From positions 1 to 64,000 of the forward strand of contig JAQNDB010000099.1 in the NCBI GenBank assembly GCA_029204045.2: DNA of 64,000 nt, in the 5' to 3' direction. Every line of letters starts with the position of its first letter. Position 1 is the first letter of the stretch. The notes under the pieces were generated by a model that did no database searches, had not been told where the DNA came from, and worked only from the letters and a program-made list of their open reading frames with translations. The stretch is from Tillandsia leiboldiana. Lineage: Eukaryota; Streptophyta; Magnoliopsida; Poales; Bromeliaceae. Positions 22,403 to 33,065 of the stretch are shown here, piece by piece. A program made the position numbers and the translations under genes.

Positions 22403-22476
22403 CACTTCCCAGGGGGTCACCCATCCTAGAACTACTCTAGCTCTAGCACGCTTAACTCTCATGTTCCTCTTGGATC
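22403..22476 (-). ncRNA. 5S rRNA-derived segment in TRIM 1, left LTR
   Basis: On the minus strand it reads GAGAGTTAAGCGTGC, then AGAGTAGTTCTAGGATGG and GTGACCCCCTGGGAAGT. These match the plant 5S rRNA A box, intermediate element and C box with few changes. The first about 45 nt and the 3' end of true 5S RNA are not present, so it is not a ribosomal gene. The segment could drive RNA polymerase III transcription; that is known for the Cassandra family and not shown here. Confidence 0.88.
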
Positions 22477-22801
22477 TTGCTACCATCCAAAATATTATAG
22501 CCGGGTTAGAGATTTAGTCCTATTATATCATTTATATAGAGGACTAATCCAAATTTCGGGGGTGTTACATTCTTCCCCCCTTTAAGCCCTGACGTCCACG
22601 TCAGGCTCAAGCACACTCACAAGCACCAGGCGATGTGAGACTTGTCTCGCTAGCCTTAGCCGACCTTGTGAGGAGCTGCACTCCACTCACAACGGTCATT
22701 AGCCGGGGAGCCTCGCTCTACCCGCTATATAACCCTGGCTCAGCCGAGACTCATCTCACATTTCCGGCTGGTGAATGGCTCTGATACCAACTGTGACGCC
22801 C

Positions 22802-22875
22802 CACTTCCCAGGGGGTCACCCATCCTAGAACTACTCTAGCTCTAGCACACTTAACTCTCATGTTCCTCTTGGATC
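22802..22875 (-). ncRNA. 5S rRNA-derived segment in TRIM 1, right LTR
   Basis: This is the second LTR copy of the segment at 22403-22476, offset by 399 bp, with one change in the A box region (AAGTGTGC in place of AAGCGTGC). Confidence 0.86.
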
Positions 22876-22968
22876 TTGCTACCATCCAAAATGCTATAGC
22901 CGGGTTAGAGATTTAGTCCTATTATATCATTTATATAGAGGACTAATCCAAATTTCGGGGGTGTTACA

Positions 22969-23690
22969 TGCGATAGTGGGTGCAATGGCCGACTACACCA
23001 ATGGGGGTCGCCCAGGCTTCTCTGCCCGGACCAGCCACACCAGCAACTTTGGGACCTACGCTGGGAGCTGTTATTGGGAACCCCTTGAGGGAGAGACGGC
23101 CGACCCTTGGGTCGTGGGAAAATAGGTAGATACCATGGAAAGGCTCTTCGAAGCTTTGCTAATGGAGGAGGGTGAATGGGTCCCTTTGGCAGTCCTTTTT
23201 CTTGAGGGAGACGCCCGCAAGTGGTGGAAGACGGTGCGCCCGGACCCCTCGGAGGGCACCGCCCTTCCATCTTGGACCACGTTCCGAGGAAAACTGTTTG
23301 GGGCATTTCTCTCCAACAGCATCAAACAGCAGATGGAAGATAACCTGAAGCCCATCAAGCAAGGAAGTCGGACAGTTATGGGATATCAACGGGCATTTGT
23401 GAGGTTGATCAAATGTGTTCCCTTGTTATAAGAGATGAATCTCACAAGGCCCATCTATTTGTGAATGGCTTATGGAGCGACATCTTCAAGGTGGTGCAAA
23501 CGGCGGGTTTGCACGCCTTCCAGGAGGCGGTCGATAGAGCCACCGCGGTGGAGCGCGGATTTATGATTTCTCGAGCCCGACGGGAGAGCTCAGGACACAG
23601 CAGGGATGAGAAACGAACCCGGCCAAACTTCGGAAGGGAGCATACCAAGAGGAGCCGGCCTCCTAAATACTCGAGATTGCAATAAGGCAC
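22969..23690 (+). pseudogene. Element B gag, main part (decayed)
   Basis: The frame from about 23084 reads DPWVVGK, a stop, then MERLFEALLMEEGEWVPLAV and RKWWKTVRPDPSEGTALPSW. It is clearly homologous to the D Gag core (DPWVVEKWVGSMEKLFEDLL...). It is broken by a stop codon at about 23124 and by a frameshift near 23410, after which IRDESHKAHLFVNGL continues in another frame to a stop at about 23683. The C-terminal nucleocapsid follows at 23780. It cannot make an intact Gag. Confidence 0.88.
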
Positions 23691-23769
23691 CAAGAATGCG
23701 CCGACGGGAGGACAATGGCCGGTGGACAAGTCTTGCATTATTGTGACGGAATACACCAAGTGACTGAGT

Positions 23770-24060
23770 GTCCCCAGAAGTAAGACCATTGTTTTCGAGG
23801 CGGCAAACTGGGGCACTGTCGTTGCAACTGCCCCTCGAAAACGGGGACATCATCCGTAGCAGCGTCCCCACCTTCGTCTCAGCAATCGGGAGGAGGGAGA
23901 GTCTACACGATGACCCACCAGGGGACGGACCCATAGAGCACGACGTAACAGGTAATACTCGAGTTTCAGACCATCGTGCTAGAACTCTTGTGTCAACACC
24001 TAAGCCTCCCACGCTTCCACCTCGCTTCATGTTTTCGCCCTACCTTAGTTATTAGAAGAA
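23770..24060 (+). pseudogene. Element B nucleocapsid and protease remnant
   Basis: At 23790-23834 the plus strand reads CFRGGKLGHCRCNCP, a damaged CX2CX4HX4C zinc knuckle with the second cysteine changed to glycine, preceded by ECPQK and a stop. Further on, SDHRARTL (about 23965) matches SNSRARTL just ahead of the protease active site in D. The DTG itself is not recognisable. Confidence 0.75.
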
Positions 24061-24390
24061 ATCCCCATCGTAGGAATAAGTTCGGTTGGACCCTCTGGCT
24101 ACCCCTCGGGGCAGGCGGTTGTACCCCTTCCTGCCCAGTGAGGGTGAGGCGGGTTCTTAGTCTCTAAGAACTAATGAGGTTCTGTTAAAGGTTGTCGGTG
24201 TAACGCTTGGGGCCGACAGTTGCGGCAATCTTTAAGCGGTAATTGACTGCTTGAAGTTCCAAGCGAGTCTCCGGGAACGGACTTACCGGAACTTGTAAAC
24301 TTAGCTTGTAGGAACGCCTTCTGCTCGTTTTTCTTTGTTGCGGGCAAGGAGCTTGGTAGAAGGCAGTCGAGTAGCGTTCACGAGTATCGT

Positions 24391-25260
24391 ATGGATCTCG
24401 ACACGAGAAGGACAAATACTCCTCTACCTCGGATAGATGACCTACGCGATCAACTACAAGGAGAAACGGCGTTCCCAAAGAATGATCTACGGTCCTGCTA
24501 TCGCCAGCCTAGAGTCCGGGGTAACGACATACTGAAAACAGACCTGCGAGCTCGGAATAGTCAACATAAGTTTACAGTTGTACCGTTTAGACTCGTTAAT
24601 GCACCAGCGGTGTTCATGGGCATGATGAATAGGATATTCAAGCCCTTCTTAGACCAGTCGGTGATGGCCTTTTAGTGGACGTTCCGATCTACTCTCGCAC
24701 AGACAAGGGGTATGGGGAACACTTGCGAGTAATCCCCCAGACCCTCCGGGGTCAGAAACCATATGCCAAAACTTATAAAGTGTGAGTTATGGTCCGCAAG
24801 GGGGACTTTTTGAGGCATATCGTTTCGGTGTCTGGAATTGCAGTGGACCCAAGGAGGATTGGATCAGGGATCAACTGGGCTCGACCAACAGAGATGATGG
24901 AAATCCGAAGCTTCTTAGGACGGGCAGACCGCTACAGATGCCTCGTGGGAGGCCACTCCCCCAAATCGGCTAACCCAAAGGGGGGAGAGATACGTCTAGA
25001 TGGCCCAGTGCCAGGAGGGCTTCAAGGGACTTAAAGACGAACACGCACAGGCGCCAGTGCTCACATTGCCGAAGCCCGGAAAGGACTATAAGATTAGGTC
25101 TGACGAATCTCCAAGAGGATCTCGGGAGATCAAATAACAGACACGCGACTACAACTTGTGCGAGACAGAATGTCCTCGGAGCAAGACGGAGTTTGTATGA
25201 CTGACACAGATGATGTAATAAGGTGCCGGGGACGAATTTGTGTACCCGGTAGGCTAGAAA
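24391..25260 (+). pseudogene. Element B reverse transcriptase/RNase H remnant
   Basis: PLPRIDDLRDQLQGE (about 24427) and NAPAVFMGMMNRIFKPFLDQ (about 24598) match the D reverse transcriptase, but the frame stops at 24673 and the FIDD active site is destroyed. Later pieces such as IRSFLGRADRY (about 24900) and a connection-domain-like stretch up to about 25120 are still traceable in shifting frames. Confidence 0.8.
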
Positions 25261-25303
25261 TAAGGGAAGAAAGTCTAGCAAAGGTATATAATACCTCCTA
25301 TAC
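25220..25303 (+). pseudogene. Element B integrase N-terminal remnant, part 1
   Basis: GRICVPGRLEIREESLAKVY matches GRICVPDSSELKEEILAEAH of D. It is interrupted at 25303 by Cassandra TRIM 2. Confidence 0.8.
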
Positions 25304-25395
25304 TGTGACACCCCCGGAATTTGGATTAGTCCTATATATAAATGATATAATAGGACTAAATCTCTAACCCGGCTATAGCATTTTGGATGGTAGCA

Positions 25396-25470
25396 AGATC
25401 CAAGAGGAACATGAGAGTTAAGCGTGCTAGAGCTAGAGTAGTTCTAGGATGGGTGACCCCCTGGGAAGTG
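25396..25470 (+). ncRNA. 5S rRNA-derived segment in TRIM 2, 5' LTR
   Basis: AGTTAAGCGTGC (A box) is intact, AGAGTAGTTCTAGGATGG covers the intermediate element, and GGATGGGTGACCCCCTGGG is the C box with one substitution. The adjoining GATCC...GAAC stretch upstream also follows plant 5S rRNA. It is only part of a 5S gene, lying inside an LTR. Confidence 0.9.
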
Positions 25471-25482
25471 GGGCGTCACAGT

Positions 25483-25495
25483 TGGTATCAGAGCC
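25483..25495 (+). other. Primer-binding site of Cassandra TRIM 2
   Basis: TGGTATCAGAGCC is a perfect tRNA-iMet complement, 2 bp after the 5' LTR. Confidence 0.92.
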
Positions 25496-25794
25496 ATTCA
25501 CCAGCCGGAAATGTGAGATGAGTCTCGGCTGAGCCAGGGTTATATAGCGGGTAGAGTGTGGCTCCCCGGCTAATGACCGTTGTAGGTGGAGTGCAGCTCC
25601 CTACAAGGTCGGCTAAGGCTAGCGAGACGAGTCTCACATCGCCTGGTGCTTGTGAGTGTGCTTGAGCCTGACGTGGACGTCAGGGCTTAAAGGGGGGAAG
25701 AATGTGACACCCCCGGAATTTGGATTAGTCCTATATATAAATGATATAATAGGACTAAATCTCTAACCCGGCTATAGCATTTTGGATGGTAGCA

Positions 25795-25869
25795 AGATCC
25801 AAGAGGAACATGAGAGTTAAGCGTGCTAGAGCTAGAGTAGTTCTAGGATGGGTGACCCCCTGGGAAGTG
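25795..25869 (+). ncRNA. 5S rRNA-derived segment in TRIM 2, 3' LTR
   Basis: This is the second LTR copy, offset by 399 bp from 25396-25470 and identical by eye. Confidence 0.9.
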
Positions 25870-25879
25870 GGGCGTCACA

Positions 25880-26165
25880 TATACCGTGCATCCCGGAGGT
25901 ACAAAGAGGTGCAAGGATCTGTGGCAGACCTTCAGTTGGCCCAAATCGAAAGAGCGGTGTGGCACAAATTGTGGCGCAATATTGGGTGTGCCAACAGGTG
26001 AAAGCGAAACATCAGCGACCGGCGGGGGAAAGCAGACGTTTCGGCTACGAGGGAGGTAGTAGCAAGGAAGACCTCTTACAAAGAGTAATTTTGGCCACGA
26101 CCCCAGAGGAACCCTTAGAAGTAATGCTTCGTACCTTCCTGCCCAATAAGGAGGTGAAGACTTAG
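25880..26165 (+). pseudogene. Element B integrase remnant, part 2
   Basis: The frame resumes after TRIM 2 with YTVHPGGTK, matching YTAHPGGTK of the D integrase zinc-binding domain, then degrades through ILGVPTGES-like sequence (in D: CLVCQQIKAEHQRPAGR). The catalytic core and chromodomain are not legible between here and 26660, so a large part of integrase has been lost or is unrecognisable. Confidence 0.75.
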
Positions 26166-26698
26166 TTGTCTTTTATGTTGGCTATTTAGTTAAGGGTTAA
26201 ATAGGTCCAACTTCCGGCCTTGTGACAATAAACCCGAGGCGTTGTAACAGTATGCCTTGGACGTCCAGGTGAGGTGAGTCGGGCCAAGACCCGAGGCATT
26301 GTAACAGTACGCCTTAGACGTCCAGGTGGGTTGAGTCAGGTCAAGATCGGTGGCGGTGCGACAGAACGCCTTAAGTAAATGGGTTGCGTATTTCTTATAA
26401 TTCGAGCTTTTGGGATTGTTGGTTGGAGTCGACGACCCGACATTTGGGATTTCGGGGCACGTAGGCCTGGTGGCATACCGGCTGGTGTTACTGCCAAACC
26501 TCGATACGGAGGCTGGCATGGGAGGAAAAGAAACTCCGCAACTAGACAATCCCTTACGTAAAGGTGTAATGGAGTAACCATGAGGAGCGCGAAGCGACTT
26601 GGGGACTCAAGACGAAAATGAAGGAAGTTTTCCCAGAATCATTTAGCGAGGGTTGAGTTTAAGTTTCGAGGATGAAACTTTTTATAAAGTGTGAGTGG
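26166..26698 (+). repeat. Element B 3' non-coding tail and polypurine region
   Basis: It holds two imperfect copies of a segment with CCGAGGC.TTGTAACAGTA.GCCTT.GACGTCCAGGTG (about 26232-26330) and, near the LTR, the GTTTCGAGGATGAAAC motif (26663-26678). No intact gene was found. Confidence 0.6.
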
Positions 26699-29600
26699 TG
26701 TAATGACACGACTTTTCTAGTATTATTTTACCCTCCTGCTAATAAAGTGTAAGTTAGAGGGAATTAAAATATCGGGCTCTTTAGAGTTGACTAACATGCG
26801 GTGCGGGTATTTTTCGGTGATAGAGCTCGAAAAACGATGAGCGACGGTGCAATCGGATCCAAAATCCGACTTACGGATCTCCCGGAATGGGGTTTCTAAG
26901 ATCGCGGTGACTTAAGGTGTGCATCGAAATCCGTGTAAAATATCTGGCACGCTTTTTGAGGAATTTTGGATATTCCGTGTGATTAATTAATTAAGGAATT
27001 AATTAATCAATGACGTGAAATTAAATCTGGGAATTTATTCTCTATATTAATTAATTAGGAAATTAATTAATCGGTGATTAGGATTTAAAAAGGTGGGGTT
27101 TATCTCGTGGGATTAGATATTTATTGTTAGAAGATAAATATCCGAATATTCGGGAATTTTCCTTTTTACGTATGAATAATAAAAGGGAAATAAAAGAATA
27201 AAATAAAAGGGGAAATTAAATTAATAAGAGGATATTTAAACCCCGGTCACCGTAAAGCGGAAAAAAAATCCTAATTTAAAATACCGCCTTCTCAAATCCT
27301 TCTTTTTCGTGCGTACCGAAAACCCAACGAAACCCTAGTTGGAAAAGAGAGAAAAGAAAAAGGAAACCCTAACCGGAGGAGAAAAGAAGGAAAGAAGGAG
27401 AAAGCGGAGGAACCCGATCGCCCCAATTGACGTCCGGAGACCGGAGAACGAGATCGTCGACGGGGAGCGGATCTGGATCTCCAACGCCGCGAGGACCAAG
27501 ATCGGTTCTTTAATTCCGATAAATTAAGGTTAGTGATCATCGTTTCGTTGTCAAATTAATCGGGGGTTTTACATGTTCTTGTAAGGTCGTTTTAATTGGT
27601 ACATCGATCGCGGATTTTCGTCGGGTTTTGATCCATGTTTTATTCTCGTTCTTGATCGAGGGTGATCGTTGGTTTTTAATCGGTTTCTTTTTTATCGGTT
27701 TCTTTTTTATCGGGCTTCCGATCGACGTTTTGGTTGTTCGTCGATCGTTGGTTTAGTCATTAGAATTATCGTGTATTTATTCGAGAATTTTTGGGGATGT
27801 TTCATCGGAACATAGTGGGTTAACGGGAGGCCGCCGCCGCCGTTTTTTAAATGGGAGGCCGCCGCCGCCATTACCATGTCCGCGGGATCTTCGCCGGGGT
27901 CGCACGGGAGCGAAAACGGAGAAGAAAACGCGAAAAGTTAGGGTTTACTGTGCTGTCCGTACGGCGGCGGTCCACGGACCCCGGGCGTGCACCCGGTGCA
28001 CGCCCCGCTATCCCAAAAGCGCAGACCCGGCGCACAAAACTGTGCGCCGGGCTGCACAGTGTGCGCGGTGCACGCCCTAGGCGTGCACCCGGCGCGCGCG
28101 CTTGCGGCCGAAGAGCAAGGACCCGGTGCACGCTCGGGTCGTGCACTGGCCCGGCCCGAGATGCGCGGTGCACGCTTCCTGCGTGCACCCGGCGCATGCC
28201 GCCGCCGCCTGACGCCGTGAACCTGGTCCACGGATGCTCTTGTGCACCACCCGACAGCCCAAAGTTCGATAGCTCCGTTTGGGTCCGTTTTTCCACCATT
28301 TTGAGCACCGTTTTCGCCGTTGGGATCACAATCTCCGCGGTTTTCTTGGCGTGGCCACTTGGGATCTTCTTGGTCACTATTTTATTTTGTTGGGTGTCGA
28401 TTTCGCCGACACTCCGCGCCTCGACGAAATTGTCGGGGGCGCGCCGTCGGGTCCCTTTTCTCATTGTTTTTGCCGTCGGGGCCTTTTTGATATAACCATT
28501 GACGTCCCGAGTGGGCTACCGGTTGGGGATTGGGTTTTGTTGGTTTTCCGTTAGCGATCTTTGGGTTCCGACGGAGTCCGCGATGATATAGTCGCGGTCC
28601 GGTTGCTGTTAACCATCAGTTTTATCGTCGGGGACCCGGTTTGATATAAGTTTTCGGTTTTACTCGACAGTTTTGATTTGTTGGGTTTTTGATTTACGTC
28701 CCGGTCCCCTAGGCACGACGATTTCGGTTTTGCGGGTTTAACGTAACGGTGGTTGGGACCACTGGTTTTTACCTGATTAGGGTAAGGTGTTAATTTGTGC
28801 TCTTGGATATTTTAGTAGGCAGCAAGGAGTCCTGATTTGCTTAGGAGGGTCGCGGGCGCAGTCGAATATCTTCAACTAGGTGGGTACGGTTGCGATAAGT
28901 GCAACAAGTGCAGTAAGTGTATCTATCGTCATTAAAATGCTCTTAATTTGTCTAACAAAGTAGATGGACAGTTTAACCTTTCGCATAACTGTATTTTATC
29001 TAACAATTGAAGCGGCTACGATCGCGGTGCTCAATACACGCCGATCTCGGCAAATTCGTTTCGGATGCTGCACGTACACAGGCGGATTGGCCTCCGCATG
29101 GGTGTACTTTTCCGGAGAAGTGGTCTCTTTTGACCCGTGTGCCCCACGAAAGTATAGGTGCGAGTGGGGACCCCTTCACGACAGCTATAGGTGCCGCACT
29201 AGCTCCGTGAAGAGGTTAAAAGCATCAAAGAGGTGTTTGCGCACGAGGGGAGACTTTAGTCTCCCCGACAGGTACTCTGGGGTTGGTGCCCAACTTAATT
29301 GGTAAATCTGGGGTTGGTGCCCAGCTTAATTATGTGCAGGGTTTTAGTGAAAGGTTCCGGTGTATTTGGTTTGCTCCCTATTCCTTATTGTTATTAGACA
29401 TCTACTTTGTTTGTCACTGACTTTACCCACTCTGTGACAGGTTTGACTAGGTGTAGTAGTCGGGACGACGGTGAGGCAGCGATTAAAGAACATTAGCTGG
29501 ATGAGGTTTATTCCATTATTTGTTGCTTGAGTTATCTCTTCCCCTTGTTATCTAAGTTTAAGTTCTGAATTGCTTGATTGTGGAATGTTGTGGATGTTGG

Positions 29601-29837
29601 ATTGAGAGACGGTTTTGTGATGTGATTTTTATAATGTTCCTTGATGATTTATATGCGGCATGTTTTATACCGAACAAAAAGGGGTTTCGAAAATGTTTTC
29701 CAAAACCAAGTGTCGTGTGGGGACTGCTTTGAAAACCTGTGGATTTATCCTTTCCGAAACGATGTAGCCGCCGTACTATGAATGTGTAGACGTTTTTAAA
29801 GGAATGGGTGTCGAGTGGACACCGTTTACAAACTTGG
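26699..29837 (+). repeat. Element B, 3' LTR, left part
   Basis: This matches 18647-21770 with about 2 % scattered differences. It is interrupted at 29837 by solo LTR C and resumes at 33066. Its TATA-like box is at 27233-27240 and its GC-rich block at about 27950-28250. Confidence 0.92.
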
Positions 29838-30233
29838 TGTAGTGATCCGGCCTTTCGGGGTATTTTTGACTTACATGTAGTCATTTAAGCCTTTAAGTGA
29901 AATAAAATTATTCAATTCTTAAAAGTTGGCCATTGTGAGGTGCTAGTATTTTTCTGCGATAGAGCGCGGAAAAAGAAAGCTGACGGTGCGATCGGATCTG
30001 AAATCCGATATCGGGATCCGAAATCCGATATCGGGATCCCCCGGAACGGGATTCAAAGTGATACGGTGATTAGTCGTGCATCGGAATCCGTGCTAAATAT
30101 CTTGCACCCGTTAGAGATAAGGTGGTTTATCTCGTAGGGGATAATTAATTAGTTAATTAATTATCCCAGACGGAAAATTAATAATTCTCTTACGTACGAA
30201 TTAAAGAGAAATTAATTAAAGGTAAAGTACGAC

Positions 30234-30241
30234 TATATAAG
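30234..30241 (+). promoter_or_regulatory. TATA box of LTR C
   Basis: TATATAAG lies about 400 bp from the LTR start and is followed by the GAAAAGAAAAGAAG-type leader and AAACCCTAA. Confidence 0.6.
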
Positions 30242-32273
30242 GGATCCCGATTATCGGAAAGAAAAGAAAAGAAGAAAATAAAAACCCTAATCGGTGAGAA
30301 GAGAAAAAGAAAAGAAAAGACAGAACCCTAACCGGAGGAGAAAAGAGGAAAAGAAGGAGGAAGCGGAGGAACCCGATCGCCCTGATTCACGTACCGGAGA
30401 TCGGAGAACGAGACGCCATCGTCTACGGGGAGCGGATCCGGGTCTCCAACGCCGAAAGGAAACAAGATCGGTTCTTTAATTCCGATAAATTGAGGTTAGT
30501 GGTCGTTAATCTTTTTGTATAATTAATCGGGGGTTTTCCGTGTTCTCGTAAGGTCGTTTTAATTAGTACATCGATCGCGGATTTTCGTCGGGTTTTGATC
30601 CATGTTTTATTCTCGTTCTTGATCGAGGGTGATCAATGGTTTTTATCGAGTTTAATCGATGATTTTTAGTCGGTTTCTTTTTATCGGACTTGGTCGAAAA
30701 TTCGATCGGGGTTCCGATTTATGTTTTGGTTGTTCGTGGATCAACGGTTTAGCCGTTAGATTTACCGCGGATTTATTCGGAGATTCTTGGGGATGTTTCG
30801 TTGGAACATAGTGGGTTAACGGGAGGCCGCCGCCGCCGTTGTTAAACGGGAGGCCACAGCCGTCGTTACCATGGTCGCGGGGTCTTCGCCGGAGTCGCAC
30901 GGGAGCGAAAACGGAGAAGAAATCGCGAAACGGGAGCGAAAATGGCGAAGAAAACCGCGAAATTAGGGTTTACTGTGCTTGTCCGTACAGCGTGGTCCAC
31001 GGGTCCAGGCGTGCACCCGGTGCATGCCCGCAGCGTCGGAAGCACCAGACCCGGTGCACGGTTTCGTGCACCGGCCCGGCCCAAGGCGCGCGGTGCACGC
31101 CTCATGCGTGCACCCGGTGCACGCCTCATGCGTGCACCCGGTGCACGCGCTTGCGGCCGAAGTGCAAGGACCCGGTGCACGCTCGGGTCGTGCACCGGCC
31201 CGGCCCGAGATGCGCGGTGTACGCCTCCTGCGTGCACCCGGCGCATGCCGCCGCCGCCTGACGCCGTGAACCGGGTGCACGGTTGCCCCCGTGCACCAAC
31301 CGACAGCCCGAAGTTCATTTGCTCCGTTTTTGTCCGTTTTTCCACCGTGTTGAGCGCCGTCTTCGCCGTTGGGATCACAATCTCCGCGGTTTTCTTGGCA
31401 TGGCAACTTGGGATCTTTTTGGTCACTGTTTTATTTTGTTGGGTGCCGATTTCGCCGACGCTCCGCGCCTCGACGAAATTGTCGGGGGCACGCCGTCGGG
31501 TCTCTTCTCTCATCATTTCCGCCGTCGGGGCCTTCTTGGTTTTAACCATTGACGTCCCGAGTGGGCTACCAGTTGAGGATTGAGTTTTTGTTGGTTTTCC
31601 GTTAGCGGTTTTGGGTTCCGACGGAGTTCGCGACGAAATAGTCGCGGTCCGGTTGTTGTTAATCTTCGATGTTACCGGTTTGAGCTAAGTGTGCGGTGCT
31701 ACTTGACGGTTTTGATTTGTTGGACTTTTCCGTCGAAAAGAGTAAATTGGGTCTTGTGTTTTCAGATGTTAGTACACGCTTTTGACTATAGTTATCCGTG
31801 CGGACTTTCTTTAGGTCCAGACGCGCAGCGGGGGTGCGCGAAGGATTCAGGTGTTCCGATCTTTCTTCAAATAGGTGGGTACGGTTGCTGTAAATACAAC
31901 CAGTGAAGTAAGTGCATCTATCGTCATTAAAATGCTCTTAATTTATCTAACAAAGTAGATGGACAGTTTAACCTTTCGCATAATTGTGCTTTTATCTAAC
32001 AATTGAAGCGGCTACGGTCGCGGTGCTCATGACACGCCGATCTCGGCAAATCCGTTTTCGGATGCTGCACGTACACAGGCGGATTGGCCTCCGCATGGGT
32101 GTACTTTTCCGGAAGAGTGGTCTCTTATGACCCGTGTTCCTCACAAAAGTGTGGGTGCCGTGAGGACCTCTTCGCGCCCGCTGAAAATAGCACACCAGCA
32201 CCGCGAAGAGGTTAAAAGCATCAAAGTAGGTGTTTGCACACGAGGGGAGACTTTAGTCTCTCCGACAAATATT

Positions 32274-32395
32274 CTGGGGTTGGTGCCCAATTTAATTGAT
32301 AATTCTAGGGTTGGTGCCCAATTTAATTGATAATTCTGGGGTTGGTGCCCAATTTAATTGATAAATCTGGGGTTGGGGCCCAGCTTAATATGTGC
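32274..32395 (+). repeat. 31-bp tandem repeat, four copies, in LTR C
   Basis: CTGGGGTTGGTGCCCAATTT-type units start at about 32274, 32305, 32336 and 32367. The B LTRs have only two copies, so the array is variable in copy number. Confidence 0.85.
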
Positions 32396-32897
32396 AGGGT
32401 TTTAGCGAAATGGTTCCGGTGTATTCGGTTTGCTCCTTATTTCCTTATTGATATTAGACATCTACTTTGTTTGTCACTGACATTACCCACTCCGTGACAG
32501 GTGTTACGAGGTGCGTTAGCCGGGAGGGCGGTGAGACTGCGTCGCGAGAACCATAGTCAGAACACTTGGTTTTTATTATCTCATTTCTCTTACGCTTAAT
32601 TTAGTTAATTTGCTTGTGGGTCGTAATATTCGTGGACATGTATTACTTAGCGCTGTGGATGAGGTGTACTTTTATATTTCGGTTCTTTTGGTGATGTTTT
32701 CTTATGCGGCACGTTTTCATGATAAACCAAATGACTTCGAAAAGGTTTTCTCAAAACGAAGTGCCGTGTGGGCACGGGTTTTGCAACCGCTGGCTTTATC
32801 CTTTCTAAACACTGTTGCCGCTTTAATATTCCGCTTGATGTTGTATGTCTATTGTATGGTTGATGGTTGGTGTTTGATGTATGTTGTTGTAAATGAG

Positions 32898-32960
32898 ACG
32901 CCGTGCATATACAAAGGAGACTCTGTCCGTGGGCAGGGAGAATTTGTGTATGTGGCGGTC
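32898..32960 (+). other. Conserved LTR-terminal hairpin, LTR C
   Basis: GCATATACAAA (32905-32915) pairs with TTTGTGTATG (32943-32952), with CTCTGT/GCAGGG as the inner stem. Confidence 0.75.
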
Positions 32961-33065
32961 TGGCACGCACCGGGGATGAGGTTTAAATTACCTTGTTAAG
33001 AAGAAAAAAAAAGATACACACGATTTTCCGCTTTGATAGACTCAAAAACCCCCGGGGGCGTGACA

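Larger units (their letters stand above)
22393..22968 (-). mobile_element. Cassandra-type TRIM 1 (minus strand) in B gag
   Basis: This 576-bp element has two 177-bp LTRs (22393-22569 and 22792-22968) and a target duplication TGCGA (22388-22392 and 22969-22973). Read on the minus strand it starts TGTAACACCCCC, has a tRNA-iMet primer site (plus-strand 22777-22789) and a polypurine tract (plus-strand CTTCCCCCCTTT, about 22571-22583). The LTRs carry a 5S rRNA-derived segment with the RNA polymerase III internal promoter, the defining feature of Cassandra. The two LTRs differ at about three positions. It encodes no protein and depends on another element's enzymes. Confidence 0.93.
25304..25879 (+). 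mobile_element. Cassandra-type TRIM 2 (plus strand) in B integrase
   Basis: This 576-bp element has 177-bp LTRs at 25304-25480 and 25703-25879 with no difference seen between them. The target duplication is TATAC (25299-25303 and 25880-25884). The primer site TGGTATCAGAGCC is at 25483-25495 and the polypurine tract AAAGGGGGGAAG at 25689-25700. The LTRs contain the same 5S-derived segment as TRIM 1. It lies in the opposite orientation to TRIM 1, 2.3 kb away, and is otherwise nearly identical in length and sequence. The identical LTRs suggest a younger insertion than TRIM 1. Confidence 0.94.
29838..33065 (+). mobile_element. Solo LTR C (Tekay-like) inside the B 3' LTR
   Basis: This 3228-bp LTR begins TGTAGTGATCCGG and ends CCCCCGGGGGCGTGACA. 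It has no internal region and no primer site follows. The flanks are CTTGG (29833-29837) and CTTGT (33066-33070). The uninterrupted B 5' LTR reads CTTGT here, so this is a 5-bp duplication with one later mutation. Inside are a TATA box (TATATAAG, 30234-30241), a GC-rich GTGCAC block (30990-31310) with a 24-bp direct repeat (about 31097-31145), four copies of a 31-bp tandem (32274-32395) and the terminal hairpin. A solo LTR is usually the product of recombination between the two LTRs of a full element. Confidence 0.9.

Noticed and set aside
25396..25470. A functional 5S rRNA gene
   Set aside because: Only the promoter-containing part of 5S is present, and it sits inside 177-bp repeats with primer site, polypurine tract and target duplications, so it is a Cassandra LTR.
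22031..26698. Active gag-pol in element B
   Set aside because: There are multiple stops and frameshifts, the zinc knuckle is damaged, the FIDD motif is lost, and two TRIM insertions lie in the coding region.
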